Under the pieces are notes generated by a model. The model did not search any database. It saw nothing but the letters and a program-made list of their open reading frames with translations, and was not told the DNA's origin. DNA of 64,000 bases. It comes from Dioscorea cayenensis subsp. rotundata (Eukaryota; Streptophyta; Magnoliopsida; Dioscoreales; Dioscoreaceae). This document shows, piece by piece, positions 38,341-50,900 of the stretch (position 1 is its first letter; every line of letters begins with the position of its first letter). The stretch covers positions 28,823,916 to 28,887,915 of the forward strand of contig NC_052489.1 in NCBI RefSeq assembly GCF_009730915.1, given 5' to 3'. The position numbers were made by a program, and so were the translations under genes.

Positions 38341-39193
38341 TAAGGGAGACAGGGAACAAGAAAGAGGCACAATAAAAGATGAAACATTACAAACCAAAAA
38401 TAGTAATAAAACCGAGATGAAATCCCCAGCGCATCTATATACACAGGGTACTATTTGAATTTGGGTCCTAAACAGTAGCTATATGTAATAATTCACATCA
38501 CAAGGTAATGAATTTTTTTTTAAGAAAAAAGAAAAGGGCAAGAAAAAAAAAAATACAACAGTAAAAAGTGGCAAAAGGGTAACATAGAACAAGGGAAGGG
38601 TACGGTAAAGAACCCCACCAATCCTGACCCTGACAAAGACTTTGACCTCATTCTCATATACAGAGAACAATAAAAAATAAAAATAAAGAGGCACGTTTCT
38701 CAACGTGAACCCTAGCCCTAACCCTAACCCTAACCCTGACCTTTTGAACCTTCACACCAAACCCGACCGTGTCTAAGACTTTAAACTTGGTCAAACAAAC
38801 AGTTAACCAAAATTGGACCTAAGATTTGCACAAGAAGCAACAGATTGGATCAGCAATTTCAATTAGCTTTTCTCTTCTTTTCATGCAATCCCTTCTTCAT
38901 CCTCTCAAGAATGAAGTAATTGAAAATCCAATTCATCCATAATCACCACCACCACCGCCTATCTGTACATTCTCAACCTCTTATTAAATAAAAAACTCTT
39001 TCTTCCCACTATCTTTGATTCTTTCACTCACCAAAAATTTAGATCTCTCCTGAGAAACATGTACAGGAATGATTCATTTCGTACCATGGCTGAGCATCAA
39101 AAATTCAGCCCCACCTCCACCAGCAAATGTGCAACCATGTTGAAGTGGTTGCCAATTCTTTTAATCCCAAAATCTGGAATCATTGATGAATGC

Positions 39194-39230
<37 letters not shown>

Positions 39231-39257
39231 TATGTATATCTCTTCTGTGACTGTGAC
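36543..39257. other. Intergenic region between the gap and the PIP5K gene
   Basis: AT-rich with (AT)n at 38213-38239, (ATT)n at 38307-38341, and (AT)n at 39198-39225 just 3' of the PIP5K stop. A tandem GCATGCAT stretch lies near 37288-37308. Convergent 3' ends of the FAF-like and PIP5K genes are expected on either side. No coding exon supported. Confidence 0.55.
38709..38741. repeat. Short interstitial telomere-like repeat (CCCTAA)n
   Basis: Five consecutive hexamers of the CCCTAA type: CCCTAG, CCCTAA three times, CCCTGA. The period is 6, not the 7-base CCCTAAA common in plants. It is too short to be a telomere and lies inside gene-bearing DNA. Confidence 0.8.
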
Positions 39258-42200
39258 TCACTCATCTTCCATGAAGATTCTGCTTAAAAATTCACGGAAC
39301 CTCTTGGAGTAGAGCTTTGGGTCCACTGCTGAGATGGAGGCAGGATCCACTTGTAAGGATTTGTAAGCATGCTCCAGCTTCTTACTGATGTCATAGTCCT
39401 GAAGAATGTCGATGATCCCAAAGTAGAGTATAACTTCATACACTTCACCATTTCGCCGTTGTCCTACTACTCTGGTCGGAGACAATGGCTCCGATTCGCT
39501 TCGTCTTGGAATGTGCTCTGCTGTGGCCGGCATGTTTGCGCCCAGCCGGATCAGAGTGTTTCTGATTAGGATATTCAAACAAATAAATAGAACACATTAG
39601 ATTATGTGATTAAGAAATCTTTCTTATTAGAAGATTCAATGTGTCAAGAGAATGTAATTAAGATATCATTTTATTCGGCAGTGTATACTACCCGTTAAGT
39701 AAACAGATAGGGCCCTAATGATGCAACACTCAAGCTTATGTCAACTGAGAACAAGGCAGTGGGGGGGATGCATCATGATCAAGAAGACAACATGATTGCA
39801 ACTAAAACAAGATTGAGATAAGGAATCTTATGAGGAGTCATAAGGCGGCTTCCAATTTAGAAAAGATGGTTATTTTTTAAGTTTGAAATGGCAACTGTAT
39901 ACATGCTACAGCAATCCTAAATGTAATTACCCTTCTAAACTTCATAGCTCCCTTCAAAATCAATAAAACACAAGCTGGATCATACTGTAACTTCCAGTGG
40001 CTATTATTATACTTGAGCAAAAATAAATAAATAAATGATGCTCTTAAAAAGGTGGATTTTGACAGGGATGAAAATCGGTGTCATTATCATCATGTGAATA
40101 AGAATATGACTCAAACCAAGTGATACACTAAACGGTTGGTGGTCTCACTGGTGATGGTGATACCATTTGGTTTTCTCTTACACTAATAGGTGGATCCCAC
40201 TTCCCTATCAACTCAACAGAAAAGATTATAACATGTAACTAAAACAAGGTACTTGACATCAAGGCATACCTTCCATTTGGCCAATCCTGCTCTGATTCTG
40301 ATAGGCAGAATTCGACCATGTCTCCATCTAATAATGAATTAGTCTTGCCAGAGGATTCTGATAAGGTGTTTTGAGGAAAATTAGATTATCCATTATTAGC
40401 GTTTCATAGGCAATCAAAAAAACACTAATATGAGCCAACTTACTTGGGGAAACATTAAAACGTGACAAGCCCATTTTTAGAAGCTGAAGCATCATCACGG
40501 AAGTGAACTCCAACAAGAAGACTATAATCCATGATCCTTTCTGCTTCCAAGAACTCACAGTCCCTATCAATTTGTCTGGAAAAACAAGGTATTTTTAGAC
40601 CAATAGAAGAGCAAGAATACACTTGAGGCTTATTAGGCCAAGATGATGAATTACCTTAGAAGCTCTTCGAACCAATACTTATGCAAGCGGAACACAAAAT
40701 TGAGGTCGAGATCCTTGAGAGTGGTGGTCTCATCAATCTCTTCCTCAGCCTTGTCAGTCGTTCGTCCATGGGAAGAACCTTTCAGATCAAATCGCCGATG
40801 AATTCGATACTCAGAACAGAACAAATTGCCCATCACTATAAATCGCACCTGATTATGATCAAATACACATGTAAGAATTGAAAGAAAAGCACCTATCAGG
40901 TGCATGAATCAACCGCAAGTTCATTGAATCATTGTTGGCAGAGAGTAAAAGATAAATAATTTCTGATAAGCAAATGGGATACCTTCTGTCCGCCAATTGG
41001 TTTGACACAGTGCACACCATAAAACTTTGTAACTAGTGTGTTTTCATATTGACAAACATGCTGATAGTAACTAGGCAACATCCTAATAAGCACCTGCACA
41101 AGATTAAAAAAAAAAAAAAATTCAATAAGTCAACCACAAAAATTATGAGTGCATTGCATGCTTCCAACTGAACGGCAACTCCATGTGCTTGGATCAGAAA
41201 TTTCCATATGAGTACTCATTGGGTGATTCAGAACAATCACAGAAGTAAAACATGAACATGAAGCTAATCTTTGCTACAATATTTCCAAAAAAAAATTCAG
41301 TATCACCAATAGCATCAGAAATGATTTGTATCTTTTCATTAACATCCCAGATAAAAATCAGGCAGATTTGGCATCAAAATTGAAAAGGAAGATCAAAAGA
41401 TAGAAATCTAAGGCAAACCTTGACTTCAGATTTCTTCACAGTTTTGATCATGAACCGATCATCCTGGGTTAGATAGAAGAAGCTGCCACTTTTTCCGGGC
41501 GAAGAGAATTCTCTAAGAGCATCATTCCCACAAATGGCCATCATATAATCCGCAGGATCCACAGAAAACAACTTCCTCAAGTGCCTGTCAAAAACCATTA
41601 ACCGCAACAAAATCATGACAAACTTTCAAAACAAACGTAAACAATTAGAAAAAGCAACGTCTGAATCCAATTGAATGTGATCAAGGAGAAATCAATACCT
41701 GAAGACCATAGGGCAGTAATCCTTCCACCTGAACTCGCTCGTAGGGTGAGGAGGAGTGATCTTGGACCCCTCGGGAGGGAATCTCGTCCAGAACTTCTCC
41801 TTCGGGTCGAAATCGCCTGCCACGAGTTCCCTCATCTCGGTTGACGCTGGCTTCCCCACCGAATACCTAATAACAGTACCAAACAACACAACAATTAACA
41901 ACGAAAAGAAGAACCCTAGACACCACCAAAACCCAAACAAACACCTGATGCCCAGTTGCAGGTTAAGCATCAGATCGTAGTTCTTGTGCCCTTTGGATAT
42001 CGTCTGGCCGGGTTTCTTCGCCTCCCCCGGCGTGAGACAACACGGACTCCTCCGATTACACGCCGATCCCCGATAAAATGATGTCCCATCACGGTACAAC
42101 ATCGAGGCCTCAAGCGTATCGATGATGTCGCAAGTGATGTCTCCGGCTTCCCCATCCGATTCCCAGATGCAGATCCGAGGAAAACCCTTCTCCGCCGCGA

Positions 42201-42939
42201 CGCCGCTCCCTCTCCCAAGCACCACCCCATCCACTGAGGATCTCTTTCGAGGCTGCGGCAGCGACGACGGGTAGAAGGTGCCGTTCAAGCTCCTGGGGTC
42301 TTTCCCCCAGGTACCGACGTAGCAGCTGCCATCCGGCCAGGTGAAAACCCCGCTTCCCTTGGGCACGCCATTCTCCCAGTGCCCATCGTACCGATTTCCA
42401 TTGGCCCAGATGAGAATCCCGCGGCCGGAGATCACCCCATTCTTCCATTCCCCAATGTACTCATTCCCGTTCTTCCACACATACCTCCCTTGCCCTTCCT
42501 GCACGTTACGCCTCCACGATCCCTCGTAGTAATCTCCATTAGCGTAGCACTTGCGGCCGAAGCCATGCTTCCGATCAGCAACCCAAGACCCACGGTACGT
42601 ACAACCATCAGGACCAGTAAAGGTCCCGATCCCCTCCATCCTCCCCGACCGGAACTCACCCTCAAAGGTCGCCCCCGAAGGCCATGAAAACTTCCCCTTC
42701 CCCGCAGCCTTCCCACGCCTCCACTCCCCTTCGTACATGCACCCGTCCGTCCACAGATACTTCCCAACACCGTGTGGCGTGTTCCCCACGAATCCACCAC
42801 GATACACGTCCCCGTTCAGCAAGACCTTCTCCACGATCGAACTGTTCGTCGTCGGCGTAACTCGCCGGCTCTGCGATCGTCCCCGTGGTTTCTCCTCCTT
42901 CTCTTCAAACTGCTCCTCTTGGGTTTCCAGCCGCCGCAT
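39258..42939 (-). CDS. PIP5K: Phosphatidylinositol-4-phosphate 5-kinase with MORN repeats; one-base frameshift in exon 6
   Basis: Phosphorylates PI4P to PI(4,5)P2 at the plasma membrane (family knowledge). Exons, 5' to 3': 41945-42939, 41699-41866, 41419-41584, 40983-41093, 40655-40848, 40444-40575, 40270-40357 and 39258-39561. Seven full MORN repeats and a partial eighth span residues about 46-213 (YRGGF, YEGEW, FEGEF and so on). The lipid-kinase domain follows: [20 protein letters not shown] (ATP site), [38 protein letters not shown], and activation-loop [11 protein letters not shown]. Exon 6 contains AAAAA (40474-40478) where the family sequence needs one A fewer. As read, translation stops after 584 residues; with the correction about 718 residues result, the normal plant length. 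All other exons phase correctly. The plant type with N-terminal MORN repeats resembles Arabidopsis PIP5K1-6. Confidence 0.9.
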
Positions 42940-44461
42940 TATCCCTACTACACTCTCAAACCACCATTAGATCTCCACTTCTCACCTTCCTTCTCTCAAT
43001 CTCGTCAATGGCGTTTAGGAGAAGATAGAGAAGACGATGAAGACGATGATGATGATGGAGGAGAAGCGATCGAGATGCTTGAGAGGTTCAAATGGAGCTG
43101 ATGAAAAGAAGAGCGAGAAAGGAAAAAGAGAAAAAGAGATAGAGAGAGAAAGAAGCCGGCTTTGGTTTGCTTTGCTTTGTTTTGCTTTGCCCCCTTGGCC
43201 TGGGGAACGTTGCAGAGGGATAGACAGTCTAATACCGAAACTACCCCCTTTCTAACTTTCATAATTACGGTTATACCCTTGACGGAGATGTTTAACAGAG
43301 GAGCGTGAGTTTGCCGGGAAATTGAAACGGAGCTGCAGTGAAATGACCTCTATGACCCCTATAACATAGGTAAGGTCTAGTCACCGATCATCGTACGGCT
43401 GAGTGTGTGGCGTGAAGTGAACGGAGGGACGGATTTGGATTTCAATTGGCGGGGAATGGATCTGGTGATACGTATGGTATGAACTCTGAAGGCGATTGTG
43501 ATTTACGTGTTGTGTTACCGTTGGATGAGCTGCTGAGCTGGCGTACCTTGATAGGCTGATGCTTGTCTTGCGTATAAATAAATTATTTATTTATTTATTT
43601 ATTTTGGTTTGGGAATTAGCATGGTTGTAATTATTACATGGATTGAGTTTTTTTATTTATTTAATTATTTGTTAGATATTTATTTTTCAGATTATATGTA
43701 TATATATTTATTTATTTATTTATGGAATTCATGAAAGTGTTGTGAGATTTACTTTTTGGATTTTTTTAATTAAGGAAAAACGAAAACAAAGACATGCACT
43801 CAATCATCTGATTCTTTTTGTTTGGCTTAATATTTTGGAGGCTGTTTAATTGCTAATAATAATGATTACAAATGCAAGTCAATGTTTGAGAAGAAATATT
43901 TGTATATTTTTAATTAATTTTTAATATATACTTTGGACGGTTATCTAATTAAGTGATCAAACAGTAATTCACATGTTGATTATATTAGTAATATTTATGT
44001 CTCACTTTTTTCATAGATTTAAAGTAGTTAGCTTGAATTTGTGATAGACTAGGCTAATGTCCAATGTCTAATGGCTAATGTTCATTTAGCCCATCATGCT
44101 ACTTTGTTTTCAACATTATGCTTTTATTGAATATGGTCATGATAATTATCTTTATTGTAAGGTGAGAAGTTGTGAGTTGGATTATTTAATTCCTATCACA
44201 AAGGCCTTTTCAAGTTCATCCGTAAAAAATCCTTTCTTTTATTTCTTATTTATTAAAATCTATAAATAACAATGTTTTAAAAAGGGAAGAAACAAAAATC
44301 ACAAGATCATTCTCCTAATAAACATGGTGATTAAATTAAGGGCTAGTTGTATAGTCCTAAGGTTATAATAAGTATTGACTTAATAATTAAAAACTGGGGG
44401 AAAAATAATAAATGACTAACAAAGCATAAACTTCGAGTAGATAAAAATTACTTTCAAAATC

Positions 44462-44639
44462 GAGTTCAACTTGCCTGATTTGAGAATCAGGCAATTCTTT
44501 TGTTCTGGTCTATCAGAGGCTGCCACGTATCCATTTATTTTTTCCTATTATAATTAATTTTTTTTCATGTGGACACAGCATCTTATGATAGGAGAGAATT
44601 AGGGACTTGCCTGGTTCTTAAATTAGGCAAGTTGAGCTC
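44462..44639. mobile_element. Mutator-like MITE, 178 bp, with 9-bp target duplication
   Basis: Terminal inverted repeats of about 33 bp begin GAGTTCAACTTGCCTGATTT on the left and, as reverse complement of the right end, GAGCTCAACTTGCCTAATTT, with a few mismatches. Flanking direct repeats TTCAAAATC (44453-44461) and TTCAAAACC (44640-44648) differ at one base. Nine-base target duplications and long terminal repeats are typical of Mutator elements. There is no coding capacity. Confidence 0.75.
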
Positions 44640-45358
44640 TTCAAAACCAATGCATATTAATTTTAATTTTATATTCATAAACATTTGCCAAAGGGATTTT
44701 TGGTCTATATGCATTGGGCTTGGTGTGATAAGGTTTGGTTTGCAGAATGTTCATTAATCGGGTTTGAAACACCCTGAATGCAGTGATGCCAAAGGTCCCT
44801 GATTGTGAACGCAAATTTGCAACACAATATTTGTATAAACCGGTACAAATGTGAATGATACACTACTACTTGCAAGCAGCTACTCAAGTTCAATTCGGAG
44901 AAAACTTGAACTCAGCTTGATCACAGTCATGTTAAGTGAGTCAAATTTGAGCATCTTAATACTTGATTCAAACTAAGTCCAGTGAGTTTTCAATTGAACT
45001 CAAGTTCAAGTACCTTGCCACTTAACTCAAACTCAATTAATTACACCTATATCGCCTAGGTGAGGGCATGCAAACTGACTATATATATATACCGCTTGTT
45101 GCATTCGGGGAAAAATAAAAAAACAACAACAATGAAAAACATTTGATTGATTCCATGAATGTACAAGTAATGTGATCTAAACTTTTTAAAATATAAATAA
45201 CGCCAATAAAATAAAAAAACATTTTTTTAAAGTAATGAAAAAAAGCAAACAATAAATACAAAAAAAAGCGTTTAATTAAGTATCAAAGGAGGTGGTTAAG
45301 TTGGAGGTCTGAAGAAAGGGTTGGTTAGTTAGTTAATGAGAGAATTGAATGCGAGTCG

Positions 45359-45420
45359 TTGTCCAACGTGCGAGACACGATTGGGTCATGGCTGGACCCG
45401 GATTAGCACACGCTGGACAA
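45359..45420. repeat. Nested inverted repeat in a GC-richer block
   Basis: TTGTCCAACGTGCG (45359-45372) pairs with CACACGCTGGACAA (45407-45420), 12 of 14 positions complementary. Between them GGGTC and GACCC form an inner inverted pair. Could be a cruciform, a small hairpin transcript or a paired transcription-factor site. Confidence 0.5.
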
Positions 45421-47946
45421 GGACGTGTGCGATCATTGGACCCGTTCCAACCACGTTGTCTCACCAACCGATTTCATCTGGGTCCGTTATTCAATTCTGG
45501 TCCATGACTTTTTAAACCGGGCCTATTTCGTTTGAAATTTGAAATAAATTACAGTAAGTTTGGAATGGGCATAAAAATTTTTGAATTTGATTATTTAATT
45601 TATTTTTATAGTATTCTGTTCAAATTTTTTTTTATACTTATCCCTATGAAAATTTAAGTTTTTTTAAGAATATTTAAATAAAAGTCTAAAAAAACTGAAA
45701 CTCTAGACAAAAAAATGAGTTGTCAATAACAAAAATAATACAAAAAGGACGAAATGTACAATTGTTTGAGTTTAACATGGATCTTACATATATCTTTGAT
45801 GCAATTATAGAAATAAATTCAATGAAGTTAGTTATAAAAACAAATTCCTCTAAACTTGACTAATATAGAAACAAAATGGATAGAAAAAAATCATTTACAT
45901 ATTTTTATATTTACAATCATTATATATATATATATATATTTGCAGCCATTATTCTTCATAATAACAACTAAACATGTGAAGAATCAGGGAGTATACTTAA
46001 TTTTTAAACAAGAGTTTTTATTTCTGAAAATAACTAATCCATAGCATTATTAACGCATTTTCAAAATTAGACCATTTTTCAATTAAGTTAAGAGTCCAAA
46101 ATAATAGATGTTTATTTCTTATTTATTTTATTCTAGTATTCAATTTCATTATGTTATTTTTTATTCACTGTTCCCTGTTTATTGTGATATTAAACACAAC
46201 CAAAAATAAAAATAAAAAATAGAAAAAATAAATAATAATAATAATAATAATAAAAGGTAATATTTATACATAAGTATGAGTAGATACGAAAGGGGACATA
46301 AAGGAGAAGGGCGATGTAGAATGAGTATGACAAATGGGAAGGACAAGAGACAAGACTCAATTGTTGAAAAGGGAGTTGGCACACCGGTTACCTCACAAAC
46401 CCTTCAATATGCATTCAAAACCATGTGATATTGTTCCCTATCTATAACATTCATTTTAATTATAATATTTATATATATTTATGATTTTATTATATACATA
46501 TAAGAGATAAATAAATAATTAATAAATGTATGAAAATGAAGAACAAAGAGCTTTTGTAATCTCAGGTGGTGCAAATGTGGTTGATTGTGTTGCTCTATAA
46601 GCAAGACAGCGAGTAGACAATGAGATCACTTGAGAGGGGACCAACAGAATCAATTCAATATGAACTTGTTCTTTTAGTTTATCTCTAGTATATATTATTA
46701 ATTAGTATATATCATTTAGTGCCAAACGGTTGAAGTTATGAAAATAATTAATGATAATGATAATAATAAAAATTATTGTTTGACTGAGAATAATAGAGTC
46801 ATGAATAGAACAACATTAAAAAAATAAAATATTTAAAATAAACTTTTATGACTATATATATATATATACATTCAGTTTGTTCTTGTCAATGTCTTCATCA
46901 CAAGCAAATCCTATTTTTTTTTTTAGTGATATTGTTTTTAAATGTTTACTTTTCCAATGCATGTAGTGATTTTATGATTTTTTTTTTGCACGCATCTCCA
47001 AAATGACATGCTGGAGTTCCATCATCTGAGGAGCAAGTGTCAACACATACATACATATATACATATGTGTGGGTGTATATATATATTATATATTATATAA
47101 TTAAAAAAAGGAGTGAATAGAAATGTATGATGATGAGGTTTTGAATGAGAATGGAGGAGATTTTTGACAAGTTGATGGATGGAGATGATAGAAGAAGGGC
47201 CTTAATGAGAGGCACATGCAGGTCATAAAACCAGGGGGGTGAGTTGCAATATTGTTTTTCTTTTTGATGCTTTTTTTACTTAAAAAGCTTATAAAAATAT
47301 TATTAGTTTTTTTATGAGAGAGCACAAGTTCAAGATCAGCGAATAGCCTTTTTTATTTTTTTATTTTATGTTTTATATTCCATTGGATTGGGCAAATGAT
47401 ACATGTATGTCTATCTTTTTAATTTTTTTATTATTAATTTTTATTTTAAATGTTATCTTTGAGGAGTATTGTTGTTGACTTGGAACAGTTGCTTGCATCA
47501 TATCATGGGTTTGATTTTTTACTTAATTTGGTTCTGGATCATTAGGAGGTGGCACACATTTTAAATGAAAAGCTGAGATCATAGATTTTAATACTGTTAT
47601 TACTAGAGTTCAAGATACAAGAATCACATCTGAAACTCAATAGACAGGAAAAAATTGGGACTTTTATTTTTTATTACATAAAAAACCGCTGTAAAAAAAC
47701 ATGAAGAAATTTCATTCCCTTAATCAGAGAGATCATAACTTGTCCATATTTTCTTTTAAAGAAAAAAAAAAACCAAGTTTTTTGTTTACAAGCCATGCGG
47801 CACATCTGAACTGCTCGAAAATGGCGAGCATCAGACCTGAAACTAAAAAAGATTAATGAACTATGAGAGATAGTTATAGCGAAGAAGAGCATTAGCAAGC
47901 ACGGTTGAATTGAAGATTTCATCAGAAGCTTTGCAGTGATTTCGAG

Positions 47947-50900
47947 TCAGTCGATCGTTTGATCGGTAGGGACCTGACCAAATATATCAGGACAACCTTC
48001 CCAGTTTCCTTGTTCTCTGGCCTCCCAATAACCGCCGATGTAATGATATGTGTCACTGTCTTTATCTTTCGCAAACCACCTTGGTTTCCAACCCCTTTCC
48101 TGCATTTTTCGCGCCTGCAACATGCATTTGTCACGATGAAATCGAAGATTTTAAGGTTTGTAACAAATGGTGGCATAGAGGTTTTATGCAAATAAAAATT
48201 TCAGGTTTGATGTAACTTAATAATAGGAGTTGTTCTCTTTTGGAAGCTCACTCACCTGCCGTTGTCTCTGTTCGAGTCTCAACTTCTCGGCATTGGCCAT
48301 CTCGTACTCGCCGTTCTCCAAGCATCTTTGGTCAGGCCTTAGCCTTGAATCAGTTGGAGGTAGTTTTTCCTGCAAAAGTTTATATTAAAATTGAATTGCG
48401 GAAGCAGGCAGAACGACAATGAATTATACTGGTTGATTAAGAATGTGGCGCCATTTCTTACCTTTAATCCTGGAGTGAGCTCATTCATTGTGATTGCAAA
48501 TCTTGTAAGGTTGTAGCGAGTGGGAAATCTCGAAGGCTTTGCACGCTTCCACAATAACCGGGCTTCCGAAAATGGTTCAGATCCTTTTCCTTTGCCAGAA
48601 AAGTCTCCATACACGTAATGCACGCTCTCGTCCCACTTACCAAAGATTGTGGCCACTGTTTTCCCATTCCTATCTTGAACAACACCTTGCACCTGTAAAT
48701 AAAGTTTTAAATTCCACGAATGAAGTATATCTACATCCTACAATTCATCTAGGAGGAATTTACATTTTGAATCTGGGAAAGTACAGGTAAATAGTCATAT
48801 AGCTGAATTAAACACAGGATCACTAAAGCTAATCCGCTACAACTTTTTGAATACAATTGCTTCCTTAGATATTTATATATAGGCAGAGCTCCTATGCATA
48901 GAAAATTCTTAACCAAGCAGTTATAAGAAAGATGAGAAAGTCCACTTATCAGGGAAAGTTTAAATAAATGACATTACAAAGTGACTGAAAAAAGTTGCAA
49001 GGCCAATGCCAAAGAGTTTAGTGAAGTTTCATCAGTATATATGAAGGAAAAAATAAATCACCTGGTGAGGATTCCGGTCTATTATTGATTGCTCCTTAAA
49101 CTTTATCTTGCATGAATACTCGCCATTTCCTTGGATACGCATCGTACCATAGTGATCACAGTAAAGTTTGCCAAGTATAAGGTTGTAAATGGATGTTGTT
49201 ACCTAAGAAATTCACCAGCCTCAGACTAGACCACCAACTATGGAAAAGGGAAGAGAACCAATATCACATCCTGAAAACAGGGAGAGGGGGGAGTTTATAC
49301 CTTGCTCCACTGAAAAGTTTCACCATCATCAAATTTAAGTGTTAGAACACCAACAGGATCAAGCTGGATTGAACGACCCCAAAACTTGCTTTTCAAGTTA
49401 CTATCTCCCCAGAACTTCCATCCATTACCGTCGCAATGGCATGCAACAATCATAGGGTGATGACTGACCTGTACAAGTAAAATAAACCAACTAAAACAAA
49501 TTACAACGTAAGTTTTCAAAAGTTACAGATTATTTATTTATTTTTGTTAAAATACTAATGGACTCAAGTGAGTCAGCGAGTCACATATTATCATGACAGT
49601 TTGTTTTCTATAGTCATGAAGTTACATACATAAAGCCGAATATAAAAATCTGGAACAGATACAAAATCATGAAACATCGAAATGAAGCATACACAGTGAT
49701 TCATAAGTTCAAGTTACCTTTTCTGAGAAAAACCGCAGCCCTCTGTCTGGGTAATCAGCTTCATAAGTCTCCCCAAGAAGGGGGTTAAAAGGTTTACAAT
49801 GTCTGCCCTCGGTCGAAGCATATCCAGAAATAGCAAATGCAGCAACATTTAACATTCGCATGATACTGTTCCCCTGCATAAATTTCAGAGGACATTCAAA
49901 TACTATATGAAAGTTGGCATGCATCATTGTCAGGCAGACAATAAAAGTAGGAAGAATTTAAGAACTATTTTTGATGAAAACTTTAACAATAATGAGATCA
50001 AAGCTTGTTCAAAACCAAGAGAGAATGGAGGGAGGATTCACTAATTACAGGCAATCCTTCATAGTCTGTCAGAGTTTCTACCGCTTATGAGTTCCTTTCT
50101 CTAGGGCATGTGTTCAGTCACTAGCATGCTTTCCACAATGATATATCCTATTAGTGACTTCAAAAAAAATCACCAATCCTAACTTATATGGAGAGACTAA
50201 TCTAATAATACCTTTGCTGGTCTTTAAAAAAGTAGAAATAGTTTTCAAAGTGAAAAGAAGTCCAAAAAAACTGGGGTGATACAAGGATGACAAACTGAAA
50301 GCCTTCACCATAAAAATAAGAGTCTTTTTATTGCTGCAATATATCAAACTACTTGTGGAAACAAATGTTTAAATTAAAAACATATTTCAGACTTTTCATG
50401 TTGGGGTTTTTGAAATAAATAAGAACACAATTTTTAATAATTGATACTACAGACAATTTGGAATTTAATGAAAATGAAAGAGAAACAATGTGCCATCAAA
50501 AGTTTACCTTTCCACCCCATTCATATGCTTGGTCTATGAGGTAAGAGTACTCAAGGTCTTCAAAACACTTCTGTAATGATGAAAGTGGTTCATTAAAGTA
50601 CACAGGAAGACAGACTTTGGTAAGGTCTTTCCCAATGTTATCTTTGATCATTGACCAAAGGCTGACTCCTTTCTCTTTCTCAACAGGGTCAGGCAACTTT
50701 TTACGCCTCCTAACATAGGGGTAGTTAGATCCAACATGCTTCACCGAGTCAGTGCCGTCGAATGAACCAGCATAGAGCTCATCATCATCCGAATCAATTT
50801 CAGATCGAAGAAAATCAGATCCACTGCTTTTAAAAGAACTTGATGAGAGAAAATCTCGTGTATCAAAAAATGCATTTTCTTCCTCATCTGTTTCTTCCTC

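Larger units (their letters stand above)
42940..47946. other. Upstream region of PIP5K and 3' flank of the ORP gene
   Basis: The first 150-200 bases hold the PIP5K leader, CT-rich on the minus strand. Beyond are AT-rich sequence, TTTA runs (about 43577-43602), a Mutator-like MITE (44462-44639) and a GC-richer block at about 45350-45530 with an inverted repeat. No coding exon supported. Confidence 0.55.

Noticed and set aside
38709-38741. Chromosome end
   Set aside because: Only about five hexamers, with genes on both sides.
42110-43101. Multiple plus- and minus-strand open frames over PIP5K exon 1
   Set aside because: Shadow frames of the GC-rich MORN-repeat exon; the MORN frame is clearly the coding one.
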